Shown here: piece after piece, positions 32,092 through 32,984 of the stretch
Layout of the letters: every line of letters begins with the position of its first letter
How positions within the stretch are numbered: position 1 is the stretch's first letter
From: a candidate division WWE3 bacterium
GTDB taxonomy: Bacteria > Patescibacteriota > WWE3 > UBA101185 > UBA10185
Direction of reading: 5' to 3'
Length of the DNA: 32,984 nt
Assembly: GCA_003599255.1 (NCBI GenBank)
Contig: QZJF01000005.1
Location: 1-32,984, forward strand
Notes under the pieces: model-generated
The model's input: the letters and a program-made list of their open reading frames with translations, nothing else
Told to the model about the DNA's origin: nothing
The model's database searches: none
Program-made: the position numbers and the translations under genes

Positions 32092-32120
32092 TTGACATAA
32101 ATACTCATTTAGGCAATAAT
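32092..32120 (+). promoter_or_regulatory. Promoter of the GH57 gene
   Basis: A perfect TTGACA (32092-32097) and AATAAT (32115-32120) are 17 nt apart, with the ATG at 32136. It lies just after the RNA terminator, which supports the two being separate transcription units. Confidence 0.7.
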
Positions 32121-32135
32121 TTACGATGTGAACCT

Positions 32136-32984
32136 ATGAACTTAGCTTTTGTTTTGCATTTATATCAACCGCCGACTCAAAGTGAGTCTGCACTAAAAAC
32201 CATTGTCGCTGAATCTTATATTCCGCTTCTTAAACTTATTAAAAATAAAAGTGACACTTCGTTTACGTTAAATGTACCTTTGAGTGTACTCGAATTGCTT
32301 GATAAGTATGGCTATACAGAGGTAATAAATACAATTAAGGATTTAGTAGAGCTAGAAAAAATCGAGCTTACCGGATCAGGAGCATACCATCCTCTGCTTA
32401 CTAAAATTAGTGAGAAGAATGTATATCAACAAATCATACTCAATGAGTACGGACAAGGCTACTATTTTGGAGCTCGGCAGGGATTTGAGGGAGAAAATTC
32501 AATACTCATCAAAAATTTAAAAGGATTTTTTCCTCCGGAATTATGTATTAATATGAAATTAATTGATATTCTCAATGACTTAGACTATGAATGGGTGCTG
32601 ATAGATTCCTCAGCTCTAGATGAAAATTCGGAGGGTTCTATCTTTAAAGTGGGGGGACACAAAATAAACCTGGTAAAAAGAGACACCGATTTAAGTAATA
32701 TTTTAGCTTTTAAAAGAGACGCGGTAATAGACGACATAGTTAAATATGTCATGAATTTACGTACAGAGGCAGCAGTTATAGCGTTAGACGCTGAGACATT
32801 CGGACATCATAATAAAGATGGCATTTATCTTTTAGATTTGCTTATCGATAAACTTCATCAAATTAATGTCAAAATCATAAATATAAGCACACTTGTTTCA
32901 CAAACAGAGTCAAAGGATATAAATACAGTACTTGAATCGACATGGGCATTTGAAAAAGGAGGTATACATATGGATATATATCGC
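32136..32984 (+). CDS. GH57 family glycosidase, 5' part (runs off the window)
   Basis: An open frame of 283 codons continues past the window end. GH57 enzymes act on alpha-glucans (amylase, 4-alpha-glucanotransferase, branching enzyme or amylopullulanase). Conserved regions are visible in order: region 1 FVLHLYQPP (residues 4-12), region 2 LTGSGAYHPLL (about 79-89), region 3 GFFPPELC with the likely nucleophile Glu (about 131-138), and region 4 ALDAETFGHH with the likely acid/base Asp (about 211-220). Beside glgA it suggests glycogen storage or turnover. The exact activity cannot be told without the C-terminal part. Confidence 0.88.
   Translation, partial: MNLAFVLHLYQPPTQSESALKTIVAESYIPLLKLIKNKSDTSFTLNVPLSVLELLDKYGYTEVINTIKDLVELEKIELTGSGAYHPLLTKISEKNVYQQIILNEYGQGYYFGARQGFEGENSILIKNLKGFFPPELCINMKLIDILNDLDYEWVLIDSSALDENSEGSIFKVGGHKINLVKRDTDLSNILAFKRDAVIDDIVKYVMNLRTEAAVIALDAETFGHHNKDGIYLLDLLIDKLHQINVKIINISTLVSQTESKDINTVLESTWAFEKGGIHMDIYR

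Noticed and set aside
1-32984. CRISPR arrays, insertion sequences, TGA recoding
   Set aside because: No regularly spaced repeats, transposases or terminal inverted repeats were seen, and TGA serves as a stop in galE and comEA.

Overview
The window looks like a chromosomal segment of a Candidate Phyla Radiation (Patescibacteria) bacterium. The evidence is indirect: moderate-to-low GC; tight packing with 4-nt gene overlaps; mostly no Shine-Dalgarno sequences; an extended nucleoside diphosphate kinase and adenylate kinase; O-antigen-ligase/TPR and GT-C envelope proteins with few biosynthetic genes; and a competence gene set. TGA is used as a stop (for example galE), so the code is standard. The phylum within CPR cannot be fixed from the sequence alone (Katanobacteria or a relative is a guess).

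Layout. 1-4.75 kb: a giant GT-C-like membrane protein and galE (surface glycans). 4.78-6.55 kb: a consensus promoter, a hairpin-capped leader, an acidic LPXTG surface protein and a class-F-like sortase. 6.6-10.8 kb: rho, a LysM/M23 peptidase, obgE, tRNA-Ala(GGC) and a small protein resembling only the GreA coiled coil. 10.8-13.1 kb (minus): an O-antigen-ligase-like protein with TPRs. 13.2-19.5 kb: a competence region, with a membrane-anchored MerR-like regulator divergent from dprA, then comM, an ArsR-type regulator, comEA, comEC (membrane part) and a separate ComEC-type metallo-beta-lactamase. 19.5-24.2 kb: argS, a membrane-anchored phosphoesterase, ndk, adk. 24.2-25.2 kb: tRNA-Ser(UGA), a cysteine-rich anchored protein, tRNA-Arg(CCU), tRNA-Pro(CGG). 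25.4-29.3 kb: a second sortase, a PEGA/beta-propeller protein (minus), mreB, a WecG/TagA glycosyltransferase. 29.3-33.0 kb: an HTH protein with a palindromic operator, glycogen synthase, a predicted free-standing rod-shaped RNA, and the start of a GH57 glycosidase that runs off the window.

How it fits together. Three themes dominate: cell-surface construction (glycosyltransferases, sortases, LPXTG protein, M23 peptidase, MreB), DNA uptake (DprA, ComM, ComEA, split ComEC) and glycogen metabolism (GlgA, GH57). The most interesting new signals are regulatory. A two-part cis element (TAGAATT, then GATGTAAATTGT, starts 32 nt apart) precedes both dprA and comEA. An array of four 11-bp GTAAAT units lies upstream of comEA. 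A rod-like ~104-nt RNA has its own consensus promoter and U-tract terminator. Several genes place the -10 box exactly 6 nt before the start codon, which implies leaderless mRNAs. All functional calls are from reading motifs; no database search was possible.
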